The notes beneath the pieces were generated by a model that searched no databases, was not told the DNA's origin, and saw only the letters and a program-made list of their open reading frames with translations. The position numbers and the translations under genes were made by a program. From contig NC_030854.1 of the NCBI RefSeq assembly GCF_000208745.1, positions 34,987,174 through 35,051,173 of the forward strand: a stretch of 64,000 nt of DNA. The letters are read 5' to 3'. Shown piece after piece: positions 46,111 through 58,019 of this stretch. Positions within the stretch are counted from its first letter, which is position 1. Every line of letters begins with the position of its first letter. Origin of the DNA: Theobroma cacao. Lineage: Eukaryota; Streptophyta; Magnoliopsida; Malvales; Malvaceae.

Positions 46111-47150
46111 TACCAAAACATATAGGAAGTACTAGAATATAGCTAAGAAAAAGAATTTAAATTCATGACCATTTATAACCAAGGGTTTATTGTGTTTGAG
46201 TTAATGGGACCCCAATCTATTTTTTCAGTTCACAGTAATAATGGGTAAGGATCAGACAAAGACCTATTTTTAATGCAAATTGTCCTAGTGATGAAAATAT
46301 GATTAACCATTTTGCTGAAATTAAAACTCTATCTATTCTACTTCTCCTCTCATCCCCTCAAAGCATGTACATCTCTTTCCTTTTAATGAAGATTTACAAA
46401 CTCCCCTTCTTCGATAAACCTGTTGAACTCTTCCACAAATGTTCTCACACAATGTTGTCTCTTACTGTATTCATTTCTCCATCTTGGTCTCTCACTTTAA
46501 TGGCATCTTTATTCTATTTTTCCTAACTACCGTTTTCACAATCTCTCTTTTTGTATCATTCCCCACCACTCAACATTCCAAGACAATAATCTCAAATTTT
46601 CCTACAATTGTATAATTCCTCACTTTAATTAGCCGTCCGTCACTATCTCTTTTTCTGCCCCCTTTTTCTTTTTTCTTGTCTCTTCCCTGTTTCTTTGTTT
46701 TAGGATTTTTTTCTTTTCTTTTCTTTTTTTTTTAAATGGGCATGTGAACCTTCGATTTTTAATTCAATTCAAGCTGAAATAATTGGTTGGCTTTAATATT
46801 TAGGCTATCTTTTTAAGAAAACATTTCATCTACCGAATAGTTTGAAACACGTGGGCAACACTTTGTTGATTGGAGTTTAGAACTGAAACAATTCAAATGA
46901 ATGGTGCAATTGAAGGAGTACTGAAATTACAAAAGTTCAAAGCAGATTCCAGAGGCTTTTTAATCACAAAAATGTTGCCTTCATATTAAAATATTAACTC
47001 AAAAATCTCAAACGTTTTAGGAAGGACAATGTAGTAAATGCCCAAGCTAAAATGCAACTAGAAATCTACTGTGGGTGGACCTTTCCTCTTAAAAAAATTA
47101 ATTTAATATCATGTGAGTCCATGAAAAAGTTGATCAAAGACGAACGGTAT
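46111..47150. other. Intergenic DNA, no gene
   Basis: T/C-rich run at 46.3-46.75 kb and AT-rich sequence; frames here have no recognisable domain. Confidence 0.4.
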
Positions 47151-47179
47151 TATAATTATTTGAAAAAAAATTGTTTCTT

Positions 47180-47400
47180 GTAGGGATTCATCTAGGGCTA
47201 GTCACCGAACATCATGGCTGCCTTTAGGCATTAAAAAGATACAAAGTTTTCCCAACCATATGTAATTTAGCAAGGACAAATAATAAAGAGAGGACCAAGT
47301 CAAAGCTTCCTTTTTCCACATTGTCGTCGTTATGCGTTTGCCTTGAAAGAGAAAAGCAAGTCTCAAGCGTTTGATCCAAATAACATATGCAATTTGCACT
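47180..47400. repeat. Recurrent downstream flank block, third copy
   Basis: Paralog of 26.3 and 34.0 kb: GGGATTCATCTAGGGCTAG, GAGAGGACCAAGTCAAAGC, ATGCGTTTGCCTTGAAAG. Non-coding. Confidence 0.55.
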
Positions 47401-48099
47401 CACAGCATCACATGGTTACATTCCTAGTAATCTAAACAAGAAAAAAATATCAATACTTAAAGTTTAGTTGGGTCCAATTTTTATACTGAAAAGTATTGCC
47501 TATACTTTTCTGCTTGCACAAACACCTGATCAAACCAAAAGAATAATAAAGAGAAATTAATAAAAAAGAAATATGTTATAACCCGTCCTATTGCCTTGTC
47601 TAAGCTGAGATTTATATATAAAATAATGATAAGTTGTTGATTGCTAGACTCAAACTAATTTGGTAAATATTTAATTTTTTGTATGATATTTTTAGTTTAA
47701 ATATTGAATTATTACTATTACATCAAACGCAACTTTTTTTAAAAAAAAATTAAATTCATCAATTTGGTCAATAAAATCTATCACTTCAACACGACAAGGG
47801 CATTCCTGTGACTTTTCACGTAACAAAAATAAATGGGTTTGGACACTTGAATATTGAAGTGGGAAAAAAAAAGGATTAAGGTAAAATTCATATCTCCAGA
47901 ATCTATATCTTGTATGTGTTTCAGGTTGTTAGACATATCTAGCATATGTGTTGGTTGTTGTAGAGATGAATAGTACTAATGGTCCATCTTCTACAATGCC
48001 TAAAGGACACGTTATACATATAGATATAAATATTCCATTATTTAATAATAATTCAAGCAAGATTCAGAAAACCCTTTTTGCCTGGTAACATATAAATGG

Positions 48100-48530
48100 T
48101 TCTAATGGTAGGCAACCAAATGGAAATGGCTACCTATTAATAAAAATTTCTTAGGCCCATCTGATTCCTTGCCGCCTTAAATACCAACTTTTCTTCTTTT
48201 TCTTTCTTTGTGTTAACAGTGTCAGATATATCTTTAGCTATTTCAAATAATGCGTTAGCTAGGCCGTTAGAAATGGAAAAACTTGCAACGATAATAGGAT
48301 GAAATGATTGCAACTTGTAAGGCAATTTGAAACAATGGTTATTATAAAGTTATTAATTAACCAGTACACTAGCCAAAGTGTAATTGCGAAGTTACTTCCT
48401 CCTTGCTTTAATTCGGTTAAATAACATGGTTGGAGACATGAGGTAATTTACTTAGGATGGTTAAAATGGAAATAAGTCAATAATGTAACATATATAAAGG
48501 GGTTGTATTAGTGACAAGAGGTACATCTAA
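48100..48530. repeat. Unit-flank block shared with 62.3-62.54 kb
   Basis: Shared stretches include AATAATGCGTTAG, GGAAATGGAAAAACTTG, CACTAGCCAAAG and GGTAATTTACTTAGGATGG. The block lies upstream of the hairpin block at 62.6 kb, while here the hairpin block is absent. Non-coding. Confidence 0.6.
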
Positions 48531-49079
48531 TAGTATTTTTTTTCTATTTGTCATTGGGGAAAAGGTGACAACTGCCAAATGGTATTAACTACTTATAATT
48601 TATAAATTCCACAAGAAATCATTTTTTCTCAGTAGTGTCATAATGTGGGGTTCGAGAACTCGACTATTCAATGTTGAATAGTTGGGAGTCATCTTCAATA
48701 TTTTTTATAAAGTGTGATTAATTATTTATTAAATTTATTATATTTAATGAGATCTTAAATTAATTTTAGATTTGTCTAAATAATAAAACCTTAACTTACG
48801 AATTTCAGAATTGGTATTACGATTACACATAAAGAAGGATTACTATTCCGTAACATCTGTTTTATGAACAATATCATTTAATAATATATTATTTTATTTT
48901 AATGTTAACTTTTAATTTTATTCTTATATTTCTTTAATCATTGTTTATTATTCTATTTTTTATTTTATTTGCAATCTAAAATCCATTATTCAATTTTATA
49001 GGTGTAACGTGCATATGATGCAATTATAGAATGCATGGCATAAATCTCGATAATTATTAAATAAAAATCTTTTATTGAG

Positions 49080-49900
49080 AATATTTATCGAATTCGCCTA
49101 TCATACTGATAAGAATAAAGATATTCTCTCACCTAGAAAATTACTCAATAAAACTTGTATTCGTAAGCTTATCAAGCAAATTCCATCATCGGGGTGACCA
49201 TTTGCAAGTAAAAATGATGTTTTCGTGAAATGCCAACCTTAATAAAAGTAAAAGTCTTTTATTAAGAAACATTTTCCAAGCCCTCCTAACATATTAGTGG
49301 GATTTAAAGTTATTTTTTCACCTAGAAGATTTTTCAAGAAAACTCGCATTAGCAAGCTTCTCCGAAAGTCTCATAATTAAAGCCTCAACTCATATACAAA
49401 ATATATAGAAATGAATACAAGGACATACAAATGATGTAATGATAACATGTTATAAATTTTTATATTAATCATCATTTATGCCATATATTTAATATTATTG
49501 TTATTATTATTTTTATTAATATCCTTTTATTTATATTAAAAAATATTTTATTTGAATTAAAATATTGAAACTTAATATTAAAACCTTCTCATCATATTGG
49601 TAGAATTTAAATTAAATCTTTCACCTAAGAAGATTAAACCGAGATTGCTACTTTTTTCTTCCCAGGTAAAAATTTCATATTTTGTATGATCCAAATAACA
49701 TGTTTTATATCATTATGTATATTTTTTAAAAAGCATAAGTATTTTATATTTCTATTCTAAGCCTACAACATTCTCTATTTTTTATTAATTGATTTAAAAT
49801 ATTATTCGGATTAAAAAATATCGAGACTTAAAAACTAAAACCCTCTCATCATATTGATAGAGCTTTAGTTAAATCTCTCACTTTAGAAAATTAATACAAA
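49080..49900. repeat. Four diverged copies of a short dispersed motif
   Basis: A motif of the form TCATCATATTGGTAGAATTTAA followed by TCTCTCACCTAGAAAATTA occurs near 49100, 49290, 49580 and 49840. Spacing is irregular (about 190-300 bp). The surrounding DNA is AT-rich. The class is unknown. Confidence 0.5.
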
Positions 49901-50109
49901 ATTACGACTTCTCGCGTCTCGAGTAAAGATTGTGTAATCCAAATATCACATTTTATATATATACACATGTGTGTGTGAAGGAAATAAAAATATTATTGTA
50001 TTTACATAAAAAAAAAGTTACCAAACAGAGAAAATCAAATAAGAAAAAAAAACAGATAAAAATCAAGGCCAATAGCCAGCTAAACCAACATTCAAAGGGA
50101 GGTCAGCTA

Positions 50110-50360
50110 CCTCACAGGCCAGTGCAGGGCCAAAGATTCAACAAGACTTTTATTTGTTTGTGCGGCCAGAAAGATCGCTATTCCACGACAACATAGACCC
50201 ATTACACTAGGGGCTAGGGGTGAAACGTAGGCTTCACGCTTAAGACAGTGGGCCCCCAAGTCAAGTCAAATGACTTTCAAATCGTATTAAAGATAATACG
50301 CTTGTCATGACTGAACCGTCACAAACATGTACGTTTAAGACACCTAAGGAAACCGTATTT
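50110..50360 (+). repeat. Displaced upstream-flank fragment
   Basis: Resembles 13.07-13.25 and 19.7-19.8 kb: CTATTCCACGACAAC, GGGGCTAGGGGTGAAACG, ACAAACATGTACGTTTAAG. It is another remnant of the cluster unit, with no exon. Confidence 0.5.
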
Positions 50361-50559
50361 TCACTGTCAGACCTCCACAGAAAATAGGGACAGGGACACT
50401 AAAAGATAGATGAAGGAGGTGGTATGGAGTTCAGGGGACAAACTTGCAAGTGAACGGCTAGGCTTCCGGGCGGCCAGAGGAAGAAATAAACTGAAAACGA
50501 AATAGTCATTCCGTAAGATAGATGAATAACTATGATAGAGTTGATCCATGAAAGTAGAA

Positions 50560-51010
50560 TAAAATATAAATTGTTAGTATAAAGTATTTTAATATTTGGT
50601 TGGCAATAACACGTATAAGATAAATTATAAAACTATTTATTATTATAATATTTAGTTTTTAAATTAAAATATTTATTATTTTAATAATTTATTATATATT
50701 TTTTAAAATTATGTAATTTTATTGCTAAGATTCTTAGCTAATTTAGTAATGGATTTTATGAGTACAAATAATAAAAATACCTTTTATTAAAATAAAATAC
50801 TTTTAGGATAAATACTTTTAGAAATAATTTAAAACTAAGTGATAACTGATAAAAGTATTTTTATTATATTATTTAATTTTTAAATTAAAATATTTTTATT
50901 TTAATAATTTATTATAAATATTTTTTTGAAAATTACATAATTTGATTACTAAGATGCATAGCTAATTTAGCTATGGATTTTATGAGTACAAATAATTAAG
51001 CTAAAACAGT
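50560..51010. repeat. AT-rich tandem pair, about 235 bp period
   Basis: 50.63-50.77 and 50.86-50.99 kb share AATTTTTAAATTAAAATATT, TTTTAATAATTTATTATA and GCTAATTTAG, then GGATTTTATGAGTACAAATAAT. Probably part of a MITE; a GTCATTCC-type end lies near 50505. Confidence 0.5.
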
Positions 51011-51499
51011 AATTAAATACAAGAAAATAACCCCATGCTCCTAATAGCTGGGTCTTGAATAATAGCTGTCCAAATTCAAACAGACCCCAATGCTATTGTC
51101 TATTCTCATGTGTGAATTTGGTCACATTGAAAATATTCCCAAGTATCGCACAGCACAATCACGTCCCCTCAGCTTTTTGAATTTCAAGTAAAGAGTTGGA
51201 ATCCTATTTCAATTCAATCTCTCAAAATCAAAAGCATGCAGACATGATCGAATATAACCTTTTCAAACTGTTCAATTTGAAAGAGAGACACGTGACAATC
51301 GACAATCATGAGTCCAATATTTCCAAGAATTCCACATCACGCCCGACTCTATCCTTTGCTAACTTGTTATCTTCTACATTATCTTCTCGTAAAATGTGTG
51401 ATATTTTCCAGCATATAATTAATGATTGAAAAACATAAAGTTGTACCATACATTGCCTACATCTCCACGGAGCTTATGTAGGCTTAGTAATCCATAAAA

Positions 51500-52590
51500 C
51501 CACATTGATCATGGTTCATGGAGTCACTTTCTATCCATAGATTAACTCCTTTATTCTTCTTATAATTTGCAAATAAGAAAAAACCGACTTTAGTTGCTTA
51601 AAGTTTCGCATAATTCAAGTCACACCCATTAATTGATTTAAAAAATTTAATAAGAAAGGATCTATTGTTATCTCATAGTAAACTTTCAATTCCAGCTGGT
51701 CTCACGTTCTGAGAAACAGTACCATCAACATTAAATTTAACCCATTCTTGTAGTGGAGTTTGCAATTGAACATTTGGTCTAATTGATATTGGTCTTTGTA
51801 ACAATGTCACTGTATTTGGACTTCGAAACATACCACCTATTTTTTCAGTCAAGTTCGGCCAGATTTGTCTTACTCCAAAGCCACATATAACTTGATTAAA
51901 TCATAAATTTGAAAAGCATCCCAAAATTTTCTATCAAAAACTATCTCATTACGAAATAAGCAAATTATCCAACCAATAACATAAAAGGCTAGCAGCCATA
52001 CCTTGTGATTATTACAGAAGCACAAATTAAGGACCCTCCATGATAGGAAAAAATTCCTATGAACTTCATGAGCAACCCATTTTATTCCCAAATCATTGCA
52101 ACACGTGTTCCATATTCTCCAAGACTCGTCACAAGAGAAAACTGATGAAGAATGTCCTCTGCCTTCTTTTTACTCAAAACACAATTTACCTGGTCATCTC
52201 TAATCAATTTTCTTCTTAATAGTTCTGATTTAACATGAATTGTTTGCTACATCAATTGCCAAACAAATACCTCAACTCTGTAAGGAGCACATCCAAGCCA
52301 TATCTTTGACCATAAATCTCTGTTCGCAAAGTATTGATTGCATACAAGTTGACAAAATGATTGGGATGAGAATTTTTCACTTAACGTAGCCTCCCAAATA
52401 ACACCATCGTTAAAATTTTTACCAAGTGTAAACAATTTGAGAAAACTCTGAAATTCCCAACCAAAAAGATTCCTTCTAAGTTCTGTTTTCCATTGTCATC
52501 CACCATCATTCCAATTCCTATTCCTGTAATCACAAAGCTTGCCCTATTTTTGAATTGACAATGCAAACATCTTTGGAAATTCATTTTTTA
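51500..52590 (-). pseudogene. LINE ORF2 remnant: zinc-binding region and RNase H start
   Basis: Minus-strand reading gives F-S-S-Q-S-F-C-Q-L, W-S-K-I-W-L-G-C-A-P-Y-R-V-E-V-F-V-W-Q (52435-52247), the sequence ahead of the zinc-binding motif in plant LINE reverse transcriptases. Farther on come W-V-A-H-E-V-H-R-N-F-F (about 52090) and E-W-V-K-F-N-V-D-G-T-V near 51745-51715, the RNase H opening. Several stops and frame changes separate them. A dead, 5'-truncated copy. Confidence 0.75.
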
Positions 52591-52599
52591 GGAATTTAT

Positions 52600-53290
52600 T
52601 ATAAATATTAATAAATTGTTATTCTAATGTTAATATGATTTTTTATTTTAATTTATAACTTATTAATTATTTATATTTCATTTAAAATATTAATATATAT
52701 AATTAATGAAAATTACCAATATTTTAATCATAATATCATTTAAATTATAAATAAAATATTAATGTTTTAAATTGTTAACGATTAAATTATAAATAAAATA
52801 TTAATATTTAAATTTATAATTATTAATATATTATAAAAAGGAAAAAAGTTTAAATTTTTTAATTATATATTATAAAAATATTTTAAATTTAACAATTAAT
52901 TAAAATGATTAATATTTTAATTCTAACAACATTTAAATTATAAATAGAATATTAATATTTTAAAATATTAATGTTTAAATTATAAATGAAATATTAATAT
53001 TTAAATTATCAATTATTCATGTTTAAATTAATTTAATTTATTAATGTTTAAAAAGAAAATAAAAATACATAATCACATATTATAATAAAGTAATTTTGTC
53101 TTTTTATTTTCTATTTCTTGGTGATTAGAAAATTATTTTTATCAACCAGATATTGTAATAAATTATAATAACAATTCCTATCTTATTTTATTTTATCAAC
53201 CAAACTACATAATAATATTTTTATTTTATTTTTACTTTATTCTATTTCATTTAATTTTATTCTACGAATCAAACATGCAAATAGAGATTT
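52600..53290. mobile_element. AT-rich MITE-like element
   Basis: Dominated by repeats of AAATTATAAATAAAATATTAAT and ending near 53.16-53.28 kb with ACAATTCCTATCTTATTTTA and ATCAACCAAACTAC, the same terminal pattern as the element ending at 37793. Boundaries are uncertain. Confidence 0.45.
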
Positions 53291-53605
53291 TTTTCATTTT
53301 AAATTATTCTAGGTGGGCTGAAATTAGATTCCAGAAATGTTTTAATTGGTTTATTGACTTCAGTGAATAGGCATGAGAATTGTGGATCATGTGTGTTTGG
53401 CTTAAAATTTGAAAATAAAACGAGAATGTATAGTAATATATCTTCTTTAGAGGGAAAAACGATTGCTTTCTTTTCGGACACAAGAGGCCGAGGACGAGGG
53501 AAGCACCAAATCTTATTCCACCGCTAAGCCTAAGTGAGGTGGACGTCATAGGAACAGTGACTGGTCAATGTTTCAAAAGGTTAGGCTTTGAATTTCTAGA
53601 ACTAG
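53290..53605 (+). repeat. Cluster-unit 3'-flank fragment
   Basis: Paralog of 21.09-21.56 kb: CATTTTAAATTATTCTAG, AGATTCCAGAAATGTTTTAATT, GGCATGAGAATTGTG, GACACAAGAGGCC, TTCCACCGCTAAGCC. Lacks the 70-bp palindrome seen in 21.17-21.24 kb and so shows its empty site. Confidence 0.65.
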
Positions 53606-53755
53606 TGCTACCCCGTTCCGCCTGGGTGTTGAATTTTTTATATCTGAATATATGTTAATGCTGGTATAATCATATTTTGTTAATTACATGATTTTAATAG
53701 TCAAATAAAATTCATATTGAGAAAATATAATATATTTAAAGTAATTATTGATAAG

Positions 53756-54890
53756 CTACATTTGTTTGGTTCTCATATGCTCCAAAGAATAGCTATTCCT
53801 CTAGAATGGTTATTCCCTAAAATAAGTTAAAATTAAGAAATAGCTAATAGTCCCCATGGTATTAGCTATTTTAAAAAAAAATGATAAAAGATCAAAATGT
53901 TCTTTTTAAGTTTGAAAAACTAAATATTATATATTATAAAATATAATATTTTAAATTAAAATTATTAATATTTGAATTATAATAACATTTAAATTATAAA
54001 TAAAATATTAATATTTTAAAATGATAATGATTAAATTATAAATAAAATATTAATATTTAAATTATTTATTATTAACATTATTATAAAAAAGAAAAAGTTT
54101 AAATTTTTAATTATATATTATAAAAATAACATTTTAATTTTAAAAATTAATTAAAATTATTTATATTTTAATCATACTAAATAAAATATTAATATTTTCA
54201 NCTTTACGGGGCCATTCTGTCTGTCCTGTACGAACACCCGAATACTTGACAAACATTATACTACTGTATAAATCAATATAAACAGTACTTAAGGCTTCTT
54301 CTTCTTCTTCTTCTTCAATAGACCATCCACGACATGCGGTAGGTAAACCTTGTGCTTATTCCCATATTAGAACATTGATTATCCAACCTAAATAAGAATT
54401 ATTTATTAATGATTAATTTATGTTATTTCACTTTTAAAGCATAGGATGCTTCCTGTCACACTCCAACCAGTCCCTTTCTCTTCTGCATTTAATGTTTCAA
54501 AATTTTCAGCAATACTAGTCTTGTTTTTTTATGTGTTTATCTCTTTATGTTTAGCGTAATTTAGACATAGGTTTTAAATTATTATCTGCATAATTTTCCA
54601 AGTCAAGACAGGTCATTGTACTATCTCCACTAATTAATTATAATTTAGAGCCATAAATATATTTATAAAAATATAAATAAAAATAAATAATCATATATAT
54701 TATAAATGATATTTTTATCTTTTTCTACTCTATTTTTTTTTATTTCAAAATTATATTTACCTTTCAAATACTACAATAAGTTATAATAACTATTCTTAAT
54801 ATATTTCATTTATCATATCAAATTACGTAATAATTATTTTATTTTATTTTATTTTCACAAAATTTTATAAACCATAACTTATGGTTTGTA
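53756..54890. mobile_element. MITE-like element with an unresolved base at its middle
   Basis: Opens TTTGTTTGGTTCTCATATGC followed by an AGAATAGCTATTCC stretch, and ends near 54.83-54.89 kb with TTTTATAAACCATAAC. At 54201 an N separates AT-rich repeats from different DNA with a (TTC)n run at about 54298-54318, so part of it may be an assembly join or a nested insertion. Confidence 0.4.
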
Positions 54891-55229
54891 AATCTGTTGA
54901 GGATATTCATGGTTTGGAGTTACCGTAAAAGACTTTTATATACTATAATTTTCTTCAGTGCCGTAGATTTATTAATTGTGGACTCTATCATTTTTAAGAA
55001 AATCAATGTCATTGGATGAATTTTTTGACGTAATTGCCATCCTGATGATGTTTTTTTTTTTTTTCTTTATTGACAATTGAAAGCTTCCATTTAATAGAAC
55101 TTGGCGTGGCCATCTTTTTACTCTACATGTGAGAGAACGAGGAAGCTCCTGCAGACTCTACTTTTTAAGTATGTTACAGATGTTCACTCAATTTGGCATA
55201 TTTTAAATACTTTTGAATGGCACATTTCC

Positions 55230-55505
55230 AGGTTTACCCTTGTCAGAGTCAGACCCGTCCATACCAAATTTAAAGTCTCCATCTACTGAGAAATTCCACG
55301 AAACTCCCACTCAAGTGTGAAAAGAAGTCCAGACAAAGCTCAATTTTCACACTGTTAACGTTATCAAAAGTGTCATTTCTTTCATCGGCTTTAATCCTTC
55401 TTTCATTGGCTTTCCATCCCATACGCATGTTTACATGTGTTAATTAATCATTAGCCAGATCTTAATTAAGTGGATGATGAGGATAAGCACAGAAGCAAGT
55501 AGTGA
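55230..55505 (-). repeat. Duplicate of the 34.97-35.26 kb LINE fragment
   Basis: Shares TTTCACACTRTTAACGT, ATCAAAAGTGTCATTTCTTTC and TGTTTACATGTGTTA with 35.1-35.2 kb. It places the same decayed LINE edge upstream of both members G and I, so those two genes came from one duplicated block. Confidence 0.7.
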
Positions 55506-56350
55506 ATTACAAACATATTTGAAAGAATTGTATCTTGTTTGCATTTATTTAAATTTTTTAAAAAATTAAATTATTTATATGAAAATTTAAACTTGACTCG
55601 CTATAATGATGATAAATCCATCACAAAAAGAGCAATGATTAAACCAACAAGGAATACAATTCGTATCACTGAACATTCATAAACAACAAAACCTACAAAT
55701 AGTACAAATTAAATTAGTAAGTATAGCTTGATGGAAATTGCTTTAATAAATGGTTGGCACCTTTGATGAGCGGTTTGCGCATATCATAGTGAAATATGTA
55801 TGATATTCTTTTGATGAGACAAATGTGGTGTGGATAAAACTTCATTGACAATAGTGTTAAATTTTTTTAGTACATAATGACATAAAGATTATAGGCCTTG
55901 TTATTGAGACAAAACTTCATTATTAATGAAGGATAAATTTTTTTTAGTTTTAGTTTAGGGGTTTATGGGTTTTGGGTCAAAGTTGTGGTTTAGGGTTTAT
56001 GTGTGTCGTCAAAGTTGTGTGGTGTCAGGGGTTTAAACTCGTGTATGAATCAAACTTGTGGGTTATATGCTATGTGGGAGGGTTTAATCTATTATCATGT
56101 GTGCATTTAAAAAATTTGTCCCCTTCATATATGATCCCTGGTGATGACTTTAGTTGTGAATATCATTTCATGCCAGCAATTTGGGCTGAAACATACTGTA
56201 TAGTCATTTCATGACTAGAGAAGCATGCCTTGATCCTATGGGGTAAATAAATAAAATTAGTCGCATTAGCAGACAAAGAGTTTTAGTGTGACTCAATTAG
56301 ATTTTTACCGTACTCATTGACTTAATTAGATTTGAATAACTAGGAGGCAA
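55506..56350. other. Unit flank, no gene
   Basis: 55.80-55.86 kb matches the 42.4 kb flank (GAGACAAATGTGGTGTGG). 55.94-56.1 kb resembles the 3' flank of G/I (GTCAAAGTTGTGGTTTAGGG, AAACTTGTGGGTTATATG). No coding region supported; the 80-codon frame lies in this duplicated flank. Confidence 0.5.
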
Positions 56351-56352
56351 GG

Positions 56353-56512
56353 TTTTTTTTTTTTTTTGAAAAGTAATTGATTTATATATCTCGGAGCTAG
56401 AATGCCATGGAGATAGAAGACTCATCTAGCTTTGCAAAAACGATAATGTCCGAACCAAATAGAAAAACGATCAACTGCTCATCAAACATGAGGCCACACC
56501 TGGCACACTAAT
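56353..56512 (-). mobile_element. Short retroposon 3' end, minus strand
   Basis: A T-run (about 56354-56367) is followed by roughly 140 bp absent from the paralogous site near 42.2 kb, in the pattern of a 5'-truncated insertion with its A-tail on the minus strand. Confidence 0.5.
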
Positions 56513-56579
56513 TAAGTGATTAAAGCGCGGAAGCAAACATGAGCCCACACTTAGGATCCCACCATCGGCCCATCAGCCA

Positions 56580-56755
56580 CGTTCAGCACGTGACACATGC
56601 AACCTATGCTATGTTATATATATATATATATATTCGCCTGGCCAGCCACTCACAATCTATATTTAAATCTCTTTCTTCGTCCTCGACTTGGCAATTTTTA
56701 ACGCTCAATTCTTTCGATCCTCTGTTCTTGGTTTTTGACGACTCTTTCTCAGATG
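56580..56755 (+). promoter_or_regulatory. Promoter and exon 1 of member I
   Basis: G-box CACGTG at 56587-56592, TA run at 56615-56632, leader motif CTCAATTCTTTC at about 56704-56715, ATG at 56753-56755 abutting GTGAGA. Matches the member G promoter closely from the TA run onward. Confidence 0.5.
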
Positions 56756-57340
56756 GTGAGATTTCTCTTTATAATTTTAGTTTCAGTGTCTTCTTTGTTT
56801 CATTTGATCGAAATCTAATTATTCATCTAAATAGATTAACTGGCAGGTATTGTATAGTTCTGTTATTGTCCTGTTGAACGTTCATCCATGATCCGACTCG
56901 CTAGCTTTTTTGCATGTTTTAACATGTAGTATAAGTTTATTCAGAATTTTGCCTGTCCAATACAGGATGCAGAGAACGTCCTTGAGGCCAAGAAAGCTGA
57001 AATGGCAATGATGCAGGAGGAGAAAATATGCGTGGAAGAATGGCTAACAGCTGCGGAAATTGAACTTGAAGAAACCAAGAGAGAGCATGCAAAGTATAAA
57101 GACATGGAAAAATTGGCTAATGACTTGCAGGACTTTGTCCTTGAAGCAGGAGGGAATGACGTTCACGACAACCGTCAGATTAATCTGGACGAGGACACCA
57201 TGAAGGCCTTGCTAGAGAAAGCTGTGAGAGACTTTGCTGAAGAGATGAACAAAGCTCACTCTCGTGGGTGCCGCCCCGCAGATGGCGACAACGGTGGTGG
57301 TGGCAGGGAGGGTGGCAACGGTGGTGGCCGTCCAGAGTAG
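56753..57340 (+). CDS. Family member I, acidic subfamily, 125 aa
   Basis: ATG 56753-56755, intron 56756-56965 (210 bp, same length as in G), exon 2 56966-57340 with 124 codons and TAG. Order: M-D-A-E-N-V-L-E-A-K, a Glu/Met-rich helix with E-L-E-E-T-K-R-E, E-K-L-A-N-D-L-Q-D-F-V, G-G-N-D-V-H-D-N-R, N-L-D-E-D-T, a second helix, S-R-G-C-R-P, then a Gly-rich tail ending G-R-P-E. It is the closest relative of G and keeps the tail that G has lost. It has no Gly-tail intron, unlike E, F and H. The protein is acidic, predicted helical and has no targeting signal that I can see. Function unknown. Confidence 0.75.
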
Positions 57341-58015
57341 GGGTGAATGGTTTAGGGGTTTATCGGGTTGGGTCAAAGTTGTGGTTTTAGGGGTTTAATA
57401 ACGTTGGGGTTTTTGTTGTTTAAACTTTAATCATCTTTGGGTCAAACTTGTGGGTTATGTGTTAGTTGGAAGGTTTTAATATATGATAATGAGTGCAGTT
57501 AAGAAGTTAATAAAACAATCAAATAGTATTAAGTTAAACTATATAGTTCCATTTATGAAAATTATCACGCATAGGAAAATGATCCTTAATCTTATATATC
57601 TCTTATTGTAATTATAAATTTTCAATTTTTACCAATTGCACATAATTAAGTTATCAAATTAATTAATCCGTAGAACTTAGTCTCTCTATTTAATCCACTC
57701 TACCTAGTACCCCCTTAAAATAGATTGTTTCCATACTCAGGCCCCAAATCTAATAACCACATACTCCCACATCTCAAATCCATATCGCAGATGTTGTTTC
57801 AATTGATTATGAAATGGAATCAATAAAAGGTGAAGTTTTTCTTTTGAAAGGCGAAATATCAACTTCCATTACTGAACAGGGTCATTACAAAGGGCTACTG
57901 ATAAGAGGTAGTGATGCAATAAGCACATGAAGAGGGAAAGGACCCCCAACTTGGTGTGAACTGTGTATAGGAACCAAAAACAATCCAATTTAGTTGCACT
58001 TGGGATCAATTTTTT
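57341..58015. other. 3' flank of member I and possible retroposon end
   Basis: 57.35-57.7 kb matches the G flank (GTTATGTGTTAGTTGGAAGG; AATGAGTGCA). From about 57.83 kb a CTTTTGAAAGGCGAAATATC stretch resembles the minus-strand 3' ends of plant retroelements. No gene supported. Confidence 0.45.
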
Positions 58016-58019
58016 TTTT

